DNA of 64,000 nucleotides from Myxococcales bacterium (GCA_947483555.1 CANKMW010000018.1:1-64000); one strand, 5' to 3'; positions 1 through 10,496 are shown, counted from the first letter of the stretch. Translations and numbers: made by a program. Notes: generated by a model from the letters alone, not told the origin.

Positions 1-144
1 CGAATAATCGTCGCCGCCGGGATCGTCATCGATCGGGATGACGATGATCCCGGACGTGCGGCCGTCCTCCTCGGGCTGCGGCTTCGCGCCCGGGACGGCG
101 CCGGCCAGTGCCACGCTGTCGAGCGGGGCGCCGCGGTCGAGCAT
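1..144 (-). CDS. hypothetical protein, N-terminal part only (cut by window edge)
   Basis: An open frame starts with ATG at 144 and runs leftward off the window, giving 48 residues rich in Pro, Gly and Asp, with a short hydrophobic stretch (GIIVIPIDDD) followed by an acidic run. It lies 65 bases downstream of the J-like gene on the same strand, so it could be the next gene of that operon. No family is recognisable and no clear ribosome binding site is seen, so the start is a guess. Confidence 0.35.
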   Translation of the reverse strand, partial: MLDRGAPLDSVALAGAVPGAKPQPEEDGRTSGIIVIPIDDDPGGDDYS

Positions 145-209
145 GATCGCGGGTCACGATAACATCTCGACGCCGAGCGCGCCTGTTTTCGAGGGTCGCC
201 GGGCGCCGG

Positions 210-1013
210 CTACCTGGCCGCGGCCGTCGACTCGAGCGCCCACTTGGCCAGGCCGTTGCCGGGATCGCAGGCCAGCGATCGCTGCCACTCCGCCCTCGCC
301 TCGCCGATCTTGCCGAGCCCGAACGCCTCCCAGCCGCGAGCGTAGTGCAGGTAGCCGCGGTAACGGAGGTCGCCCGGGTTCTGGGTCGCGAGGGTGGCGA
401 ACGCCGTCCGCGCCTCGCTCCATCGTTCGGCGCGGGCGAGCTCGAGCGCCTGGTCGAACGACGTCGGCGCGCGGGCCGGCGACGGTGGCGCCGCCGGTGC
501 TGCGACCGGCGTCGGTGCCGGTGGCGCGGCGCGTCCGATCGTCGGGGTCGCCGGCCGCGGGGTGGCGGGCCGCGAGGCCGGCGGCCGCGGGATCACCGGC
601 ACGCCGGCCGGCGGCGTCGAGCGCAGCCCGCGCGGCAGGGTGCCGGTCGGACGCTCGGCGGCTGCCGGGGCGGTCGGCAGGCGGGCGGCGGGCGGGTTCG
701 AGGCGGTGGCGGCCCGCCCGTTCGGCGGTGGTGCCGAACCCACGGCGCGCGGCGGCGCCGGGGACGCGGCCGCGACGCTCTCGTAGGCGCGGCGGATGGC
801 GAGGAAGACCTCGTTGGAGAGCCGCACGGTCGCCGGGGCGAAGCGCGCGAACTTGGCCGGATGATAGATCTTGCACAGCCCCATGAAGACCCGGCGTGCG
901 GCGGTGGCGTCGTCGGTCGCGCGCAGGCCGAGCGCGATCCGCGCATCAGCGCGGAAGCGCTCGAGCGTGGTGGTCAGCTCGCGCTGCGCGGCGGCGTCGT
1001 CGACGGGTGACAC
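210..1013 (-). CDS. J-domain-like / TPR protein
   Basis: 267 residues. Residues about 10-80 resemble a DnaJ-type J domain as found in many myxobacterial proteins: a helix, then the loop KIYHPAKF, then an EVFLAIRRAYESV helix. The diagnostic HPD tripeptide is HPA here, so stimulation of a DnaK ATPase is doubtful. A Pro/Ala-rich linker (about 85-190) leads to a C-terminal TPR-like pair of helices (ALELARAERWSEARTAF, then GLGKIGEARAEW). It lies 15 bases downstream of kinase 1 on the same strand and is probably co-transcribed. A scaffold or adaptor role is inferred from the repeats. Confidence 0.85.
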   Translation of the reverse strand: MSPVDDAAAQRELTTTLERFRADARIALGLRATDDATAARRVFMGLCKIYHPAKFARFAPATVRLSNEVFLAIRRAYESVAAASPAPPRAVGSAPPPNGRAATASNPPAARLPTAPAAAERPTGTLPRGLRSTPPAGVPVIPRPPASRPATPRPATPTIGRAAPPAPTPVAAPAAPPSPARAPTSFDQALELARAERWSEARTAFATLATQNPGDLRYRGYLHYARGWEAFGLGKIGEARAEWQRSLACDPGNGLAKWALESTAAAR

Positions 1014-1028
1014 CGAAATGATCCTACA

Positions 1029-3035
<2,007 letters not shown>

Positions 3036-3141
3036 GCCCTGATGGTAAGGCCACCAGGGAGCGCGCGCACGTCCTCACACCCGGGACCCGGCCAAGCCGG
3101 CCAGGAAGAAACCGAAGCGAACCCCGTAGTATCGTCGCGCC

Positions 3142-3930
3142 ATGCCCCAGGCCTCGATCGACGCCGACGAGCTGATCATCGGCGCCGGCACGGTGATCCA
3201 CCCCAGCGCCGTGCTGTGCGGCCCCGATGGCGGCCGCGCCCGTCGGATCGAGCTCGGCGACCACTGCTACATCGGCGAGAGCGTGCAGATTCGCTGCACC
3301 GACTTCCGCCTCGGCGATCACGGCAAGCTCCACCATCACACCAACGTGCACGGTGAGCTGCCGTGCACGATCGGCCACAACGCCTGGATCGGCCAGTACT
3401 CCATCGTCGACTCGATCGGGGGCGCGACGATCGGTGACAACTGCGGCGTCGGCGCCCACTCGCAGCTGTGGACCCACATCAAGTTTGGCGACGCGCTCGA
3501 GGGCTGCCGCTTCCTGGGCCACAAGCCGCTGACCATCGGCAAGGACGTGTGGTTCGTGGGCCACTGCATCGTGTCGCCGGTGGTCGCGCACGACCGCGCG
3601 ATGGCGATGGTGGGCAGCGTCATCACCCGCGACATGGAAGCCAACCACGTCTACGCCGGCTCGCCGGCGGTCGATGTCACGGCGAAGGTCGGCCCCCAGT
3701 TCGCCGAGGTCGCGCTGGCCGCCAAGGTCGAGCGGCTGCGCGGGTTGCTGGTCGAGTCCGGCGTCGACAGCCGCACCATCCGGATCGCCGCCACCGCGGC
3801 CGAGATCACCGATGACGACCACACCTGGTTCGTCGTCGAGTCGCGGACCTACACCAAGCGCCGCACCCCGGCCGAGCTGGCGCTGATGAAGTTCCTGCTG
3901 CCGGCGCGGGCCAAGTTCACCCCGGCCTGA
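3142..3930 (+). CDS. hexapeptide-repeat (left-handed beta-helix) acyltransferase-like protein
   Basis: 262 residues. Residues about 10-180 show imperfect hexapeptide turns ([LIV]-G-x4), for example IELGDHCYIGESVQI, CTIGHNAWIGQYSIV and ATIGDNCGVGAHSQL, and then the typical AMVGSVITRDM...YAGSPA segment that closes acetyltransferase helices. This fold is used by O- and N-acetyltransferases and by gamma-class carbonic anhydrases; the His-rich stretch KLHHHTNVHGE could bind metal or serve catalysis. The last 80 residues form a separate alpha/beta segment. The acceptor cannot be read from sequence; a surface sugar or amino sugar is the usual choice. ATG start, with kinase 1 divergent. Confidence 0.9.
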   Translation: MPQASIDADELIIGAGTVIHPSAVLCGPDGGRARRIELGDHCYIGESVQIRCTDFRLGDHGKLHHHTNVHGELPCTIGHNAWIGQYSIVDSIGGATIGDNCGVGAHSQLWTHIKFGDALEGCRFLGHKPLTIGKDVWFVGHCIVSPVVAHDRAMAMVGSVITRDMEANHVYAGSPAVDVTAKVGPQFAEVALAAKVERLRGLLVESGVDSRTIRIAATAAEITDDDHTWFVVESRTYTKRRTPAELALMKFLLPARAKFTPA

Positions 3931-4005
3931 CCCGGCCGCGGCCTGGTCACGAACCGGCGCCGGCGAACCAGGTGCGGCCGCGTGACGCCGTGATATCCAC
4001 GGCCC

Positions 4006-5688
4006 GTGCGCGCCGTCCCACCCGCCACCGCCGTCGCGTTCCTCCTGATGGCCGTGCCGATGGCCCACGCCCAGCGCTGGCGCGACGACACCGCGGTCAC
4101 GATCGGGACCACCGCCGAGTGGACCAACAAGGTCGAGCTCGCCGACGTCGACGGCGATGGCTGGCTCGACATCTTGCTCGCCAACGGCCGTGGCTACTCC
4201 ACGCCCGGCGCGGCCGAGGCGTCGCGGGTGTTCCGCAATCGGGCGGCCTGGACCGCCGCGCCGCCGTACTTCGAGGAGATCACGGCCCAGGTCTTCGGCG
4301 CCGCCACCGGCCACGCCCGCGTCATCAAGGCCCGCGACGTCGATGGCGACGGCGACCTCGACGTCTTCGTCGGCAACACCTACGGCGATGCCAGCCGGCT
4401 GTACCGCCGCGACAGCGGCGGCTGGACCGACGTCTCGGCCACCGCCCTGCCGGTCGCCGTGCCGCGGGTCGGCGACGCCGACTTCGGCGACGTCGATGGC
4501 GACGGCGACCTCGATCTGGCGCTGGCCGACTGGGGCGCCGCGGCGCTCACCGTCGGCGCTCCGCCGCGCCTGTACCTCAACGATGGCGCGGGCGGCTTCA
4601 CCGACGCCACCGCCACCGCCATCCCGGCCATCGCGGTGCGCTGGTCGTGGGAGCTGGACTTCGTCGATGTCGACGACGACCTCGACCTCGATCTGCTGAT
4701 CGCGTCCAAGCTCGGCACCGGCAGCTTCTTGCTCCGCAACGACGGCGCCGGCCACTTCACCGATGACAGCACCGCCGCGCTGCCGCAGTTCGCCAACAAC
4801 TACGAGACCGAGGTCATGGACCTCGACGGCGACGGCGATCTCGACCTGGCGACCATCAACGATGGCGCCGGCGGCCGCGACCACCTGTTTCGCAACGACG
4901 GCGGCCGCTTCGTCGACGTCACCGCCACCCACCTGGCCGGCGGCGCCAACCCGCCCGAAGACGACAACATGGTCGCGTTCGTCGACGTCGACGACGACGG
5001 CGACGCCGACCTGGTCGTCGGGTCGCTGAGCGGCCCCGACCGGCTGCTCGCCAACGACGGCAGCGGCGTCATGACGCTGGTCGCCGGCGCCCTGCCCGGC
5101 GCGTCGCCGGGGACGCTCGGGATCGCGGTCGGCGATCTCGATGGCGATCGCCGCCCCGACGTCGTCGACGGTCAGGGCGAGGTGGCGTTCCCCGACCTGG
5201 TCTACCGCGCCACCGATCAGATCGCCGCCGACACCCGCCCACCCCACCTCGGCGCGGTGGCCCAGCTCGGTCGCGGTGACCGCACCGTGCGGGTCCGGGT
5301 CCACGATCGGAAGAGTCCGACCGGCGGCCTCGACCTGGTGGCCGTGGTGCTGCGCTACCGCGGCGACGCCAGCGGCGAGGCGCCGATGACCTGGTACGGC
5401 GAGTTCCTGTGGCGCGGCGACCTGCCGGCGCCGGGGGCCTACACCTATCAGGTGTGCGCGACCGACGCCGCCGGCAACCAGGCCTGCTCCGTCGAGCTCG
5501 CCACCGGCGGCGGCGACGCCGGCCCGGGCGACGACGGCGGGGAACCTGGCCCCGGTGGCGGCGGCGGTTGTTGCGGCACGGCGGCGGCCGATCCGTCCGC
5601 CAGTGCCGTCGCCGTCGCTTTCGTGATCGCCGCCCTGCTCCCGCGTCGGCGTCGCTGGCGTGCCGCGCGCCGGGGCGACCGCGGATGA
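4006..5688 (+). CDS. secreted VCBS/FG-GAP repeat protein with MYXO-CTERM-like tail
   Basis: 560 residues from a GTG start. There is an N-terminal signal peptide (AVAFLLMAVPMAHAQ). The body carries about seven calcium-loop repeats of the DVDGDGDLD type, the FG-GAP/VCBS pattern of integrin-like beta-propellers. The Gly/Asp-rich linker ends in GGGGCCG, followed by a hydrophobic helix (AVAVAFVIAALL) and PRRRRWRAARR, the Cys-helix-Arg plan of MYXO-CTERM sorting tails. The protein is therefore probably exported, proteolytically trimmed and anchored or released at the surface. Its stop overlaps the next ATG by four bases, so it is likely translationally coupled to the permease, although their functions have no obvious link. 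Confidence 0.9.
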   Translation: MRAVPPATAVAFLLMAVPMAHAQRWRDDTAVTIGTTAEWTNKVELADVDGDGWLDILLANGRGYSTPGAAEASRVFRNRAAWTAAPPYFEEITAQVFGAATGHARVIKARDVDGDGDLDVFVGNTYGDASRLYRRDSGGWTDVSATALPVAVPRVGDADFGDVDGDGDLDLALADWGAAALTVGAPPRLYLNDGAGGFTDATATAIPAIAVRWSWELDFVDVDDDLDLDLLIASKLGTGSFLLRNDGAGHFTDDSTAALPQFANNYETEVMDLDGDGDLDLATINDGAGGRDHLFRNDGGRFVDVTATHLAGGANPPEDDNMVAFVDVDDDGDADLVVGSLSGPDRLLANDGSGVMTLVAGALPGASPGTLGIAVGDLDGDRRPDVVDGQGEVAFPDLVYRATDQIAADTRPPHLGAVAQLGRGDRTVRVRVHDRKSPTGGLDLVAVVLRYRGDASGEAPMTWYGEFLWRGDLPAPGAYTYQVCATDAAGNQACSVELATGGGDAGPGDDGGEPGPGGGGGCCGTAAADPSASAVAVAFVIAALLPRRRRWRAARRGDRG

Positions 5689-6908
5689 GCTCACCGCCGG
5701 GCGGCCCGGTCCGGCTGGCGCGGGTCGTCGACCTACCGGGCGCCGTGTTGCTCGGCCTGGGGTCGATCGTCGGCACCGGGGTCTTCGTGGCACTCGGAAT
5801 CGCCGCCGGGATCGCCGGATCCTCGATCCTGGTCGCGGTCGCCCTCGCCGCGGTGCTGGCGACGGCCAACGGCCTGTCAGCGGCGCAGCTCGCCGCCGCG
5901 CACCCGACCAGCGGCGGCACCTACGAATACGCCCATCGATACCTCGGCCGCCGGTTCGCGCTGGCCGCCGGCTGGACCTTCCTGAGCGCCAAGTCGGCCT
6001 CGGCGGCGACCGCCGCGCTCGGCTTCGCCGGCTACGTCCTCAGCGCCGCCGGCGCCGACGCCGGCCGCCTGCCCCGGACCGCCGTCGCGCTGGCCGCGGT
6101 CGCCGCCATCACCGCGGTGGTCGCCAGCGGCATCCGTCGCTCCAGCCGCAGCAACGCGATCGTCGTCTCGATCACGCTGGTCAGCCTGCTGGCGCTGGTG
6201 GTGGCGGCGTCACCAAGCCTCGCCGACCACGCCGATCGGCTGCGGCCATCGCTGCGCGATGGCGACGACCTCGCCGACCTGCTCCACGCCACCGCCCTGG
6301 TCTTCGTCGCGTTCGCCGGCTACGGCCGCATCGCCACGCTCGGCGAGGAGGTCCGCGCGCCCAGCGTCACGATCCCGCGCGCCATCATCATCACGCTGGC
6401 CGCCTCGTTGCTCCTCTACCTGGCCGTCACCTCGGTCGCGGTGGCAACGCTCGGCGCCGGTGGTCTCGCCGAGGTGACCCGGATCTCGGGCGCGCCGCTC
6501 GAGGCGGTGGCGCGCGCCACGGCGGTTCCGCACCTGCACTGGCTGATCGGCGTGGCGGCGATCACCGCCATGCTGGGCGTGATCCTCAACCTGCTCCTCG
6601 GTCTGTCGCGCGTGGTGATGGCGATGGCGCGTCGTGCAGATCTCCCCCGTGCGCTGGCGACCATCGATGAGCGCGGCACGTCGCCGCGGGCCGCCGTGCT
6701 CGTGGTTGGCGGCGGTGTTGCCGCGCTGGTCCTCGCCGGCGACGTGAAGCTGACGTGGACGGTGAGCGCGTTCACGGTGCTGCTCTACTACGCCATCACC
6801 AATCTCGCGGCGTTGCGACTGCCGGCCGCCGATCGCCGATATCCGCGTGCGGTGGCGGGGTTCGGGCTCGTGGCCTGCGTCGCCCTTGCCGTCTGGATCG
6901 TGCTATGA
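5685..6908 (+). CDS. APC-family amino acid/polyamine permease
   Basis: 407 residues from the ATG that overlaps the upstream stop (ATGA); upstream in-frame sequence is the shadow of the VCBS gene and is not used. About 11-12 hydrophobic helices are visible. The first carries the glycine-rich GLGSIVGTGVFVALG motif that binds the substrate carboxylate in the amino acid-polyamine-organocation superfamily, and the region TYEYAHRYLGRRFALAAGW matches the conserved loop after helix 2. It is an inner-membrane transporter; the substrate cannot be predicted from the motif alone. The family usually has 430-500 residues, so this is a short member ending soon after helix 12. Confidence 0.92.
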   Translation: MSSPPGGPVRLARVVDLPGAVLLGLGSIVGTGVFVALGIAAGIAGSSILVAVALAAVLATANGLSAAQLAAAHPTSGGTYEYAHRYLGRRFALAAGWTFLSAKSASAATAALGFAGYVLSAAGADAGRLPRTAVALAAVAAITAVVASGIRRSSRSNAIVVSITLVSLLALVVAASPSLADHADRLRPSLRDGDDLADLLHATALVFVAFAGYGRIATLGEEVRAPSVTIPRAIIITLAASLLLYLAVTSVAVATLGAGGLAEVTRISGAPLEAVARATAVPHLHWLIGVAAITAMLGVILNLLLGLSRVVMAMARRADLPRALATIDERGTSPRAAVLVVGGGVAALVLAGDVKLTWTVSAFTVLLYYAITNLAALRLPAADRRYPRAVAGFGLVACVALAVWIVL

Positions 6909-6932
6909 ACCTTCTCTTTTCTACGGAGCGAG

Positions 6933-7325
6933 ATGTCGACCAATCGCAAATCATCGATCGCGAAGCGGCAGCGCGAGTTGGACCAGAAGGACCGCGTCAA
7001 GGAGCGGGAAGCGCGACGCAACGAGCGCAAGGTCCGTCAGGAGGCACGCGCGGCGAGCGGGCTGGTTGGACCAGAGATCGAGGAGCTACCCCCACCGGGC
7101 GAGAATGGTGAGGCGGGCGAAGATGGTGTCGAGGCTGGTGAAAATGGTGAGGCAGCAGACGCGCCGGCCGAGGATCGGCCGGATGGGCCGGATCGGCCGG
7201 ACCGGGCGGATCGGCCGGACCGGGCGGACCGGGCGGACCGGCCGGATCGGCCGGATCGGCCGGATCGTGACGTTCCCAGCGTCTCGAGTGCCTCACCAGT
7301 TGCAGAGCCGACGCCGCCAAGCTAG
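6933..7325 (+). CDS. small highly charged protein with DRP/DRA repeats
   Basis: 130 residues, ATG start with a GGAGCGAG purine stretch just upstream. Residues 1-45 are a Lys/Arg/Glu-rich probable helix (KRQRELDQKDRVKEREARRNERK). The middle is acidic, with GENGEAGED-type repeats. Residues about 80-110 are built from tandem DRP/DRA tripeptides encoded by a 9-base-like repeat. There are no Cys, no membrane segment and no known domain. It lies 24 bases after the permease and 115 bases before the RRM gene. The N-terminal helix resembles nucleic-acid- or ribosome-associated small proteins, but that is speculation. Codon positions keep the strong GC bias, supporting real translation. Confidence 0.6.
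   Translation: MSTNRKSSIAKRQRELDQKDRVKEREARRNERKVRQEARAASGLVGPEIEELPPPGENGEAGEDGVEAGENGEAADAPAEDRPDGPDRPDRADRPDRADRADRPDRPDRPDRDVPSVSSASPVAEPTPPS
7171..7267. repeat. imperfect tandem repeat (gatcggccg / gaccgggcg units)
   Basis: About ten imperfect copies of a 9-base unit that alternates GATCGGCCG and GACCGGGCG. In frame they encode Asp-Arg-Pro and Asp-Arg-Ala tripeptides. Gain or loss of units would keep the frame, so length variation between strains is likely. Confidence 0.75.
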
Positions 7326-7440
7326 GTTGCGCCCGCTGACGAGTTCGTAAGCCGCGCGAGCCGACGCCTTCTCCGATCATCTCGGGACTGCGACCGTCGT
7401 TGCGAACCACACCCAGAGATGGGACGAGAGAAGAGACACC

Positions 7441-7779
7441 ATGAGCACCCGACTTTACGTAGGCAACCTTTCCTTCAACACCACCGGCGACACCATCCGC
7501 GATCTGTTCGGCGCGCTCGGCGAAGTGACCGATGTCCATGTCGTCATGGACCGCGACACCGGCCGCCCCCGCGGCTTCGCGTTCGTGACCATGGGTTCGC
7601 CGGCCGAGGCCCAGAAGGCGATCGCCGAGATCAACGGCAAGACCGTTGACGGCCGCCCGCTGCGCGTCAACGAGGCGGAGGAGCGCGCTCCCCGCGGCGG
7701 TGGTGGTGGTGGTGGCGGCGGCGGTGGTCGCCGTGGTGGCGGTGGTGGTGGTGGTGGCGGCGGTCGCGGCCGCTACTAG
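7441..7779 (+). CDS. glycine-rich RRM RNA-binding protein
   Basis: 112 residues. Residues 2-78 form one RNA recognition motif with RNP2 (LYVGNLSF) and RNP1 (RGFAFVTM) intact, including the aromatic residues that stack on RNA bases. The C-terminal 28 residues are almost pure Gly with a few Arg (RGG-like), ending RGRY. Such small RRM proteins occur in cyanobacteria and myxobacteria and often respond to cold, binding single-stranded RNA as chaperones. A GACGAGAGAAGAG purine run precedes the ATG. The 115-base stretch upstream has no gene and may be a long leader. Confidence 0.93.
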   Translation: MSTRLYVGNLSFNTTGDTIRDLFGALGEVTDVHVVMDRDTGRPRGFAFVTMGSPAEAQKAIAEINGKTVDGRPLRVNEAEERAPRGGGGGGGGGGGRRGGGGGGGGGGRGRY

Positions 7780-7787
7780 TCACCGCC

Positions 7788-7865
7788 TCATAGAGCCTCG
7801 CGATTCAAGCTGCTTCGCAGCTCGATCGCGTGATCTCCGCCGGTGTGCCAAGGCGCACCGGCGGT
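7788..7865 (-). pseudogene. decayed duplicate of the metallophosphatase 3-prime end
   Basis: About 65 bases here are roughly 80-85 percent identical to 7893-7960, the last codons of the adjacent metallophosphatase. Translated leftward it gives TPAEITR; then, after a one-base loss, IELRSSLNREAL and a stop, compared with APAEITRIELRSNLDRSDP in the intact gene. The copy is therefore an out-of-frame relic of the same gene end, in the same orientation, sitting just past its stop codon. It suggests a local duplication or replacement of the gene tail. Confidence 0.5.
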
Positions 7866-7882
7866 TTCGTGTTTTCGGTGTG

Positions 7883-8668
7883 CTACGGATCGCTGCGATC
7901 CAGGTTGCTGCGCAGCTCGATCCGCGTGATCTCCGCCGGTGCGCCGAGGCGCACCGGCGGGCCCCAGTATCCGGTGCCGCGGCTCACGTAGAGCTGGGTG
8001 GCGCCAAATCGGTAGTGGCCGGCGATCAGCCCGCCCTGCTGGATCCGGACCGCGCCGTGCCACGGCCAGATCTGGCCGCCGTGCGTGTGTCCCGACAGCT
8101 GCAGGTCGACGCCGAGTCGCCGCGAGACCTTGACCTGCCGCGGTTGGTGGGCGAGCAGCACCACCGCGCGCGCGGGGTCGCGGCCGTCGAGGGCGGCGGC
8201 GAGGTCGGGGCCGTGGCCGCGCCAGCGCTGTGCTTCGTGATCGTCGATGCCGGCGAGATCGAAGCTGGCGCCGGCGCGCTCGATCGCCACCCGGCGATTG
8301 CGCATGACCTGGAGTCCGAGGTCGCGGAAGATCGGCAGCCAGGCGTCGACGCCCCAGTAGTACTCGTGGTTGCCGGTGACGTAGAAGATGCCGTGGCGCG
8401 CCCGCAACTCGGCGAGCGGTTCGGCGGCCGCCGCGTAGGTCGCAGCCCGGCCATCGACGAGGTCGCCGGTGATGGCGATCAGGTCGGCGTCGAGCGCGTT
8501 GACCTGATCGACCACCTCGCGGACGAAGCCGGCGCCGACCGTGGGGCCGATGTGCACGTCGGTGATCTGCGCGATCGTGAACCCCGACAGCGACGGTGGC
8601 AGGCGGTCCAGCGCGATGGTCACGTCGACGATGCGGGGCCGTACCGTGCGGGCGAACAGCGCGAGCAT
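7883..8668 (-). CDS. calcineurin-like metallophosphatase (YkuE/YaeI type)
   Basis: 261 residues from ATG at 8668. All metal-binding blocks of the calcineurin-like phosphoesterase fold are present: DVHIG, GDLVDGR, GNHEYYWG, LLAHQP and GHTHGGQIWP. The GHTHGGQ plus LQLSGHT context is that of the YkuE/YaeI phosphodiesterases, which act at the membrane, on UDP-diacylglucosamine or other phosphodiesters. Unlike many relatives it has no N-terminal membrane helices, only a weakly hydrophobic start (MLALFARTVRP). It is the third gene of a leftward set after the deacetylase and crcB, starting 26 bases after the crcB stop. Confidence 0.92.
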   Translation of the reverse strand: MLALFARTVRPRIVDVTIALDRLPPSLSGFTIAQITDVHIGPTVGAGFVREVVDQVNALDADLIAITGDLVDGRAATYAAAAEPLAELRARHGIFYVTGNHEYYWGVDAWLPIFRDLGLQVMRNRRVAIERAGASFDLAGIDDHEAQRWRGHGPDLAAALDGRDPARAVVLLAHQPRQVKVSRRLGVDLQLSGHTHGGQIWPWHGAVRIQQGGLIAGHYRFGATQLYVSRGTGYWGPPVRLGAPAEITRIELRSNLDRSDP

Positions 8669-8694
8669 CGGCGGACTGTAGCGCGGGCGGTGGC

Positions 8695-9069
8695 TCAGAC
8701 CAGCCGCCGCGCGACGACCAGCCCGAGCAACCCGGCGGCGAGGCAGCCGAGCAACGTCGCGACGATGTTGGCGACCCCGCGCGCCGCCTGACCTTCGAGC
8801 AGGAGCGCCGTCGACTCGTGGTTGAACGACGAGTAGGTCGTCAGGCCGCCGAGAAAGCCGGTGGTGAGCGCCAGGCGTAGGTTGGGCGAGAAGTCGGCCA
8901 TCCGCGCCGCCAGCTCGATGACGAGCGTGATCAGGAACGACCCCACGACGTTGACGATCAGCGTCCCGTACGGGAACCCGCCGGATCGCCCGGCGGCCCA
9001 GGTCGAGACCAGGTAGCGAGCCCCGCACCCGAGCGCGCCGGCCCCGCAGACGATCAGGAAGCGCTCCAT
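8695..9069 (-). CDS. crcB: CrcB/Fluc fluoride ion channel
   Basis: 124 residues with four hydrophobic helices, the normal length for the family. Signature segments are GTLIVNVVGSF (helix 2) and GFLGGLTTYSSF (helix 3; TTFSTF in most members), whose Phe and polar residues line the fluoride path in the dual-topology dimer. It exports fluoride and protects enolase and pyrophosphatase. A single gene copy implies a homodimer in antiparallel orientation. It starts 11 bases after the deacetylase stop, leaving no room for a fluoride riboswitch directly ahead of it. Confidence 0.93.
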   Translation of the reverse strand: MERFLIVCGAGALGCGARYLVSTWAAGRSGGFPYGTLIVNVVGSFLITLVIELAARMADFSPNLRLALTTGFLGGLTTYSSFNHESTALLLEGQAARGVANIVATLLGCLAAGLLGLVVARRLV

Positions 9070-9080
9070 CGCTCGCGATC

Positions 9081-10049
9081 CTACCCCGGCGACGGGGGCG
9101 GCGACGCCGCGACCACGTCGGCGACGGTGCGGAAGACCAGCGGGCGACGGCCGATGACGCCGTGGTCCGGGCCTCGCACGTCGATGACACCGCCGCGGGC
9201 GCGGAGCCAGTCGACCAGCTCCGCGAAGCGCGCCGGGTCGACGGCAAGGGAGGCCTCGCAGTCGGCACAGAAGTCGTGGAACGTCAGCACCAGCCAGCGC
9301 GGCTCGGCGAGCGCGAGCTCGTCGGTGTCGCTGGCGGCGGCGAGCACCATGTCGCGCAGGTCATCGACCGTGCAGCTGCGACGGATCGACGCCCGCGACC
9401 GGATCGCGAAGTGATCGGCCGGCGGTAGCTGCTCGGCGGCCGGGCGATCGAGGCTCGACGCGGCGGTGCCGCAGTAGCCGCGGCCCGCGGCCCACGGATC
9501 GGCGTTGCGCAGCCCGCCGACGTCACGGGCGGCGGCGAACCCACAGGCCCGCGCGCTCGCCCGCACCTCCGGACTGTCATCGCCGAACGGATACGCGATC
9601 GTCGATGGGTCGTGACCGAGGGCGACCAGCGCGTCGCGGTCGCCGCACAGCTCGGCCTGCTGCTGCTCGGCGCTCAGCTGCGGCAGGTGGGGATGACTCA
9701 GCGTGTGCGAGCCGATCTCGTGGCCGGCGGCGACCAGGGCGTCGAGCTGCGCGGCGGTCATCGAGCCCGCCGCCGAGACCCGCGGCGAGTTGACGTAGAA
9801 CGTCGACGGCATCCCGGCCAGCTGACCGGCGATCTCGAACTGCTCGCCGTAGGTGTCGTCGAAGGTCAGGGTCACGATCAGCGCACCGAGCGGCGGCGGC
9901 CGCGGCAGCTCGAGTCGCCCCGCCGCCTCGGCCTCGGCGTCGGCGCTGGTCGCCTCGTCGCCGGGGTCGAGATCGTCGGCAGCGTCGAGCTCGGCCCCAC
10001 ACGCCGTCGCGGCGACCGCGAGCAGGGACAGCAGCGAACCACGGGACAT
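9081..10049 (-). CDS. polysaccharide deacetylase-family lipoprotein
   Basis: 322 residues from ATG at 10049. The signal sequence LLSLLAVAATAC ends in a lipobox-like Cys. The NodB homology domain follows: motif 1 TFDDTYG (metal and base Asp) and motif 2 HEIGSHTLSHP (metal His residues), then IAYPFGDDS for motif 3. Family members remove acetyl groups from N-acetylglucosamine polymers, including peptidoglycan. The C-terminal third has several Cys (FCADCEA) and the motif TFHDF. It is first in a leftward operon with crcB and the phosphatase, and divergent from the zinc-ribbon gene across 108 bases. Confidence 0.88.
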   Translation of the reverse strand: MSRGSLLSLLAVAATACGAELDAADDLDPGDEATSADAEAEAAGRLELPRPPPLGALIVTLTFDDTYGEQFEIAGQLAGMPSTFYVNSPRVSAAGSMTAAQLDALVAAGHEIGSHTLSHPHLPQLSAEQQQAELCGDRDALVALGHDPSTIAYPFGDDSPEVRASARACGFAAARDVGGLRNADPWAAGRGYCGTAASSLDRPAAEQLPPADHFAIRSRASIRRSCTVDDLRDMVLAAASDTDELALAEPRWLVLTFHDFCADCEASLAVDPARFAELVDWLRARGGVIDVRGPDHGVIGRRPLVFRTVADVVAASPPPSPG

Positions 10050-10157
10050 CGGGCGCAGGACACGCGAACCGCGCGCCGGCGTCAAGCCGGTTGTGGCGGC
10101 CGGCGTTCTCGCCGAGCGAAGGTTGCGAGCCGCGGTTCGATTGGCGATCCTTTCGCC

Positions 10158-10496
10158 ATGGTCGACGCCGATCCGTCTCCCGGATGCCCGCGCTGCGGTG
10201 GGCCGCTGGCGCCGCTGGGCGCCGGGCGCTCGTGCCGGTCCTGTCGCGGCGTCTGGCTCTCCGAATACCGGCTCACCGAGATGGTGCGCGTGATGCGCAA
10301 CCAGCTGTTCGGGGACGACCTGGTGTTCACCGCGCGGGCCGCCATCGAGGTCGCCCCCAGCTGCCCGGCCTGCGCCGCCGCCCTGACCCCCGAGACCTTC
10401 GCCAGCCAGCCGGTCGATCGCTGCCCGGCCGGCCACGGCGTCTGGCTCGACGACGGCGAGCTGGCCGCGGCCTTGCGGGCGGTCGCGCCGGCCTGA
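10158..10496 (+). CDS. TFIIB-type zinc-ribbon protein
   Basis: 112 residues from ATG at 10158. It holds two treble-clef or zinc-ribbon units: CPRCGGPL...CRSCRGVWLSEYRL at the N-terminus and CPACAAAL...CPAGHGVWLDDGEL at the C-terminus. Each has the pattern CxxC, about 12-15 residues, CxxC (or CxxxH) and GVWL, which is the zf-TFIIB family signature. In the second unit one Cys of the last pair is replaced by His. Bacterial members are small cytosolic zinc proteins of unknown role. The internal duplication is clear by eye. Confidence 0.82.
   Translation: MVDADPSPGCPRCGGPLAPLGAGRSCRSCRGVWLSEYRLTEMVRVMRNQLFGDDLVFTARAAIEVAPSCPACAAALTPETFASQPVDRCPAGHGVWLDDGELAAALRAVAPA

Noticed and set aside
9000-9090. 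Fluoride riboswitch in front of crcB
   Set aside because: Only 11 bases separate crcB from the deacetylase; no room for the element, and no pseudoknot consensus is seen.
10065-10139. 9-base inverted repeat CGAACCGCG/CGCGGTTCG between deacetylase and zinc-ribbon genes
   Set aside because: Spacing of more than 50 bases and GC bias make chance likely; no paired regulatory logic.
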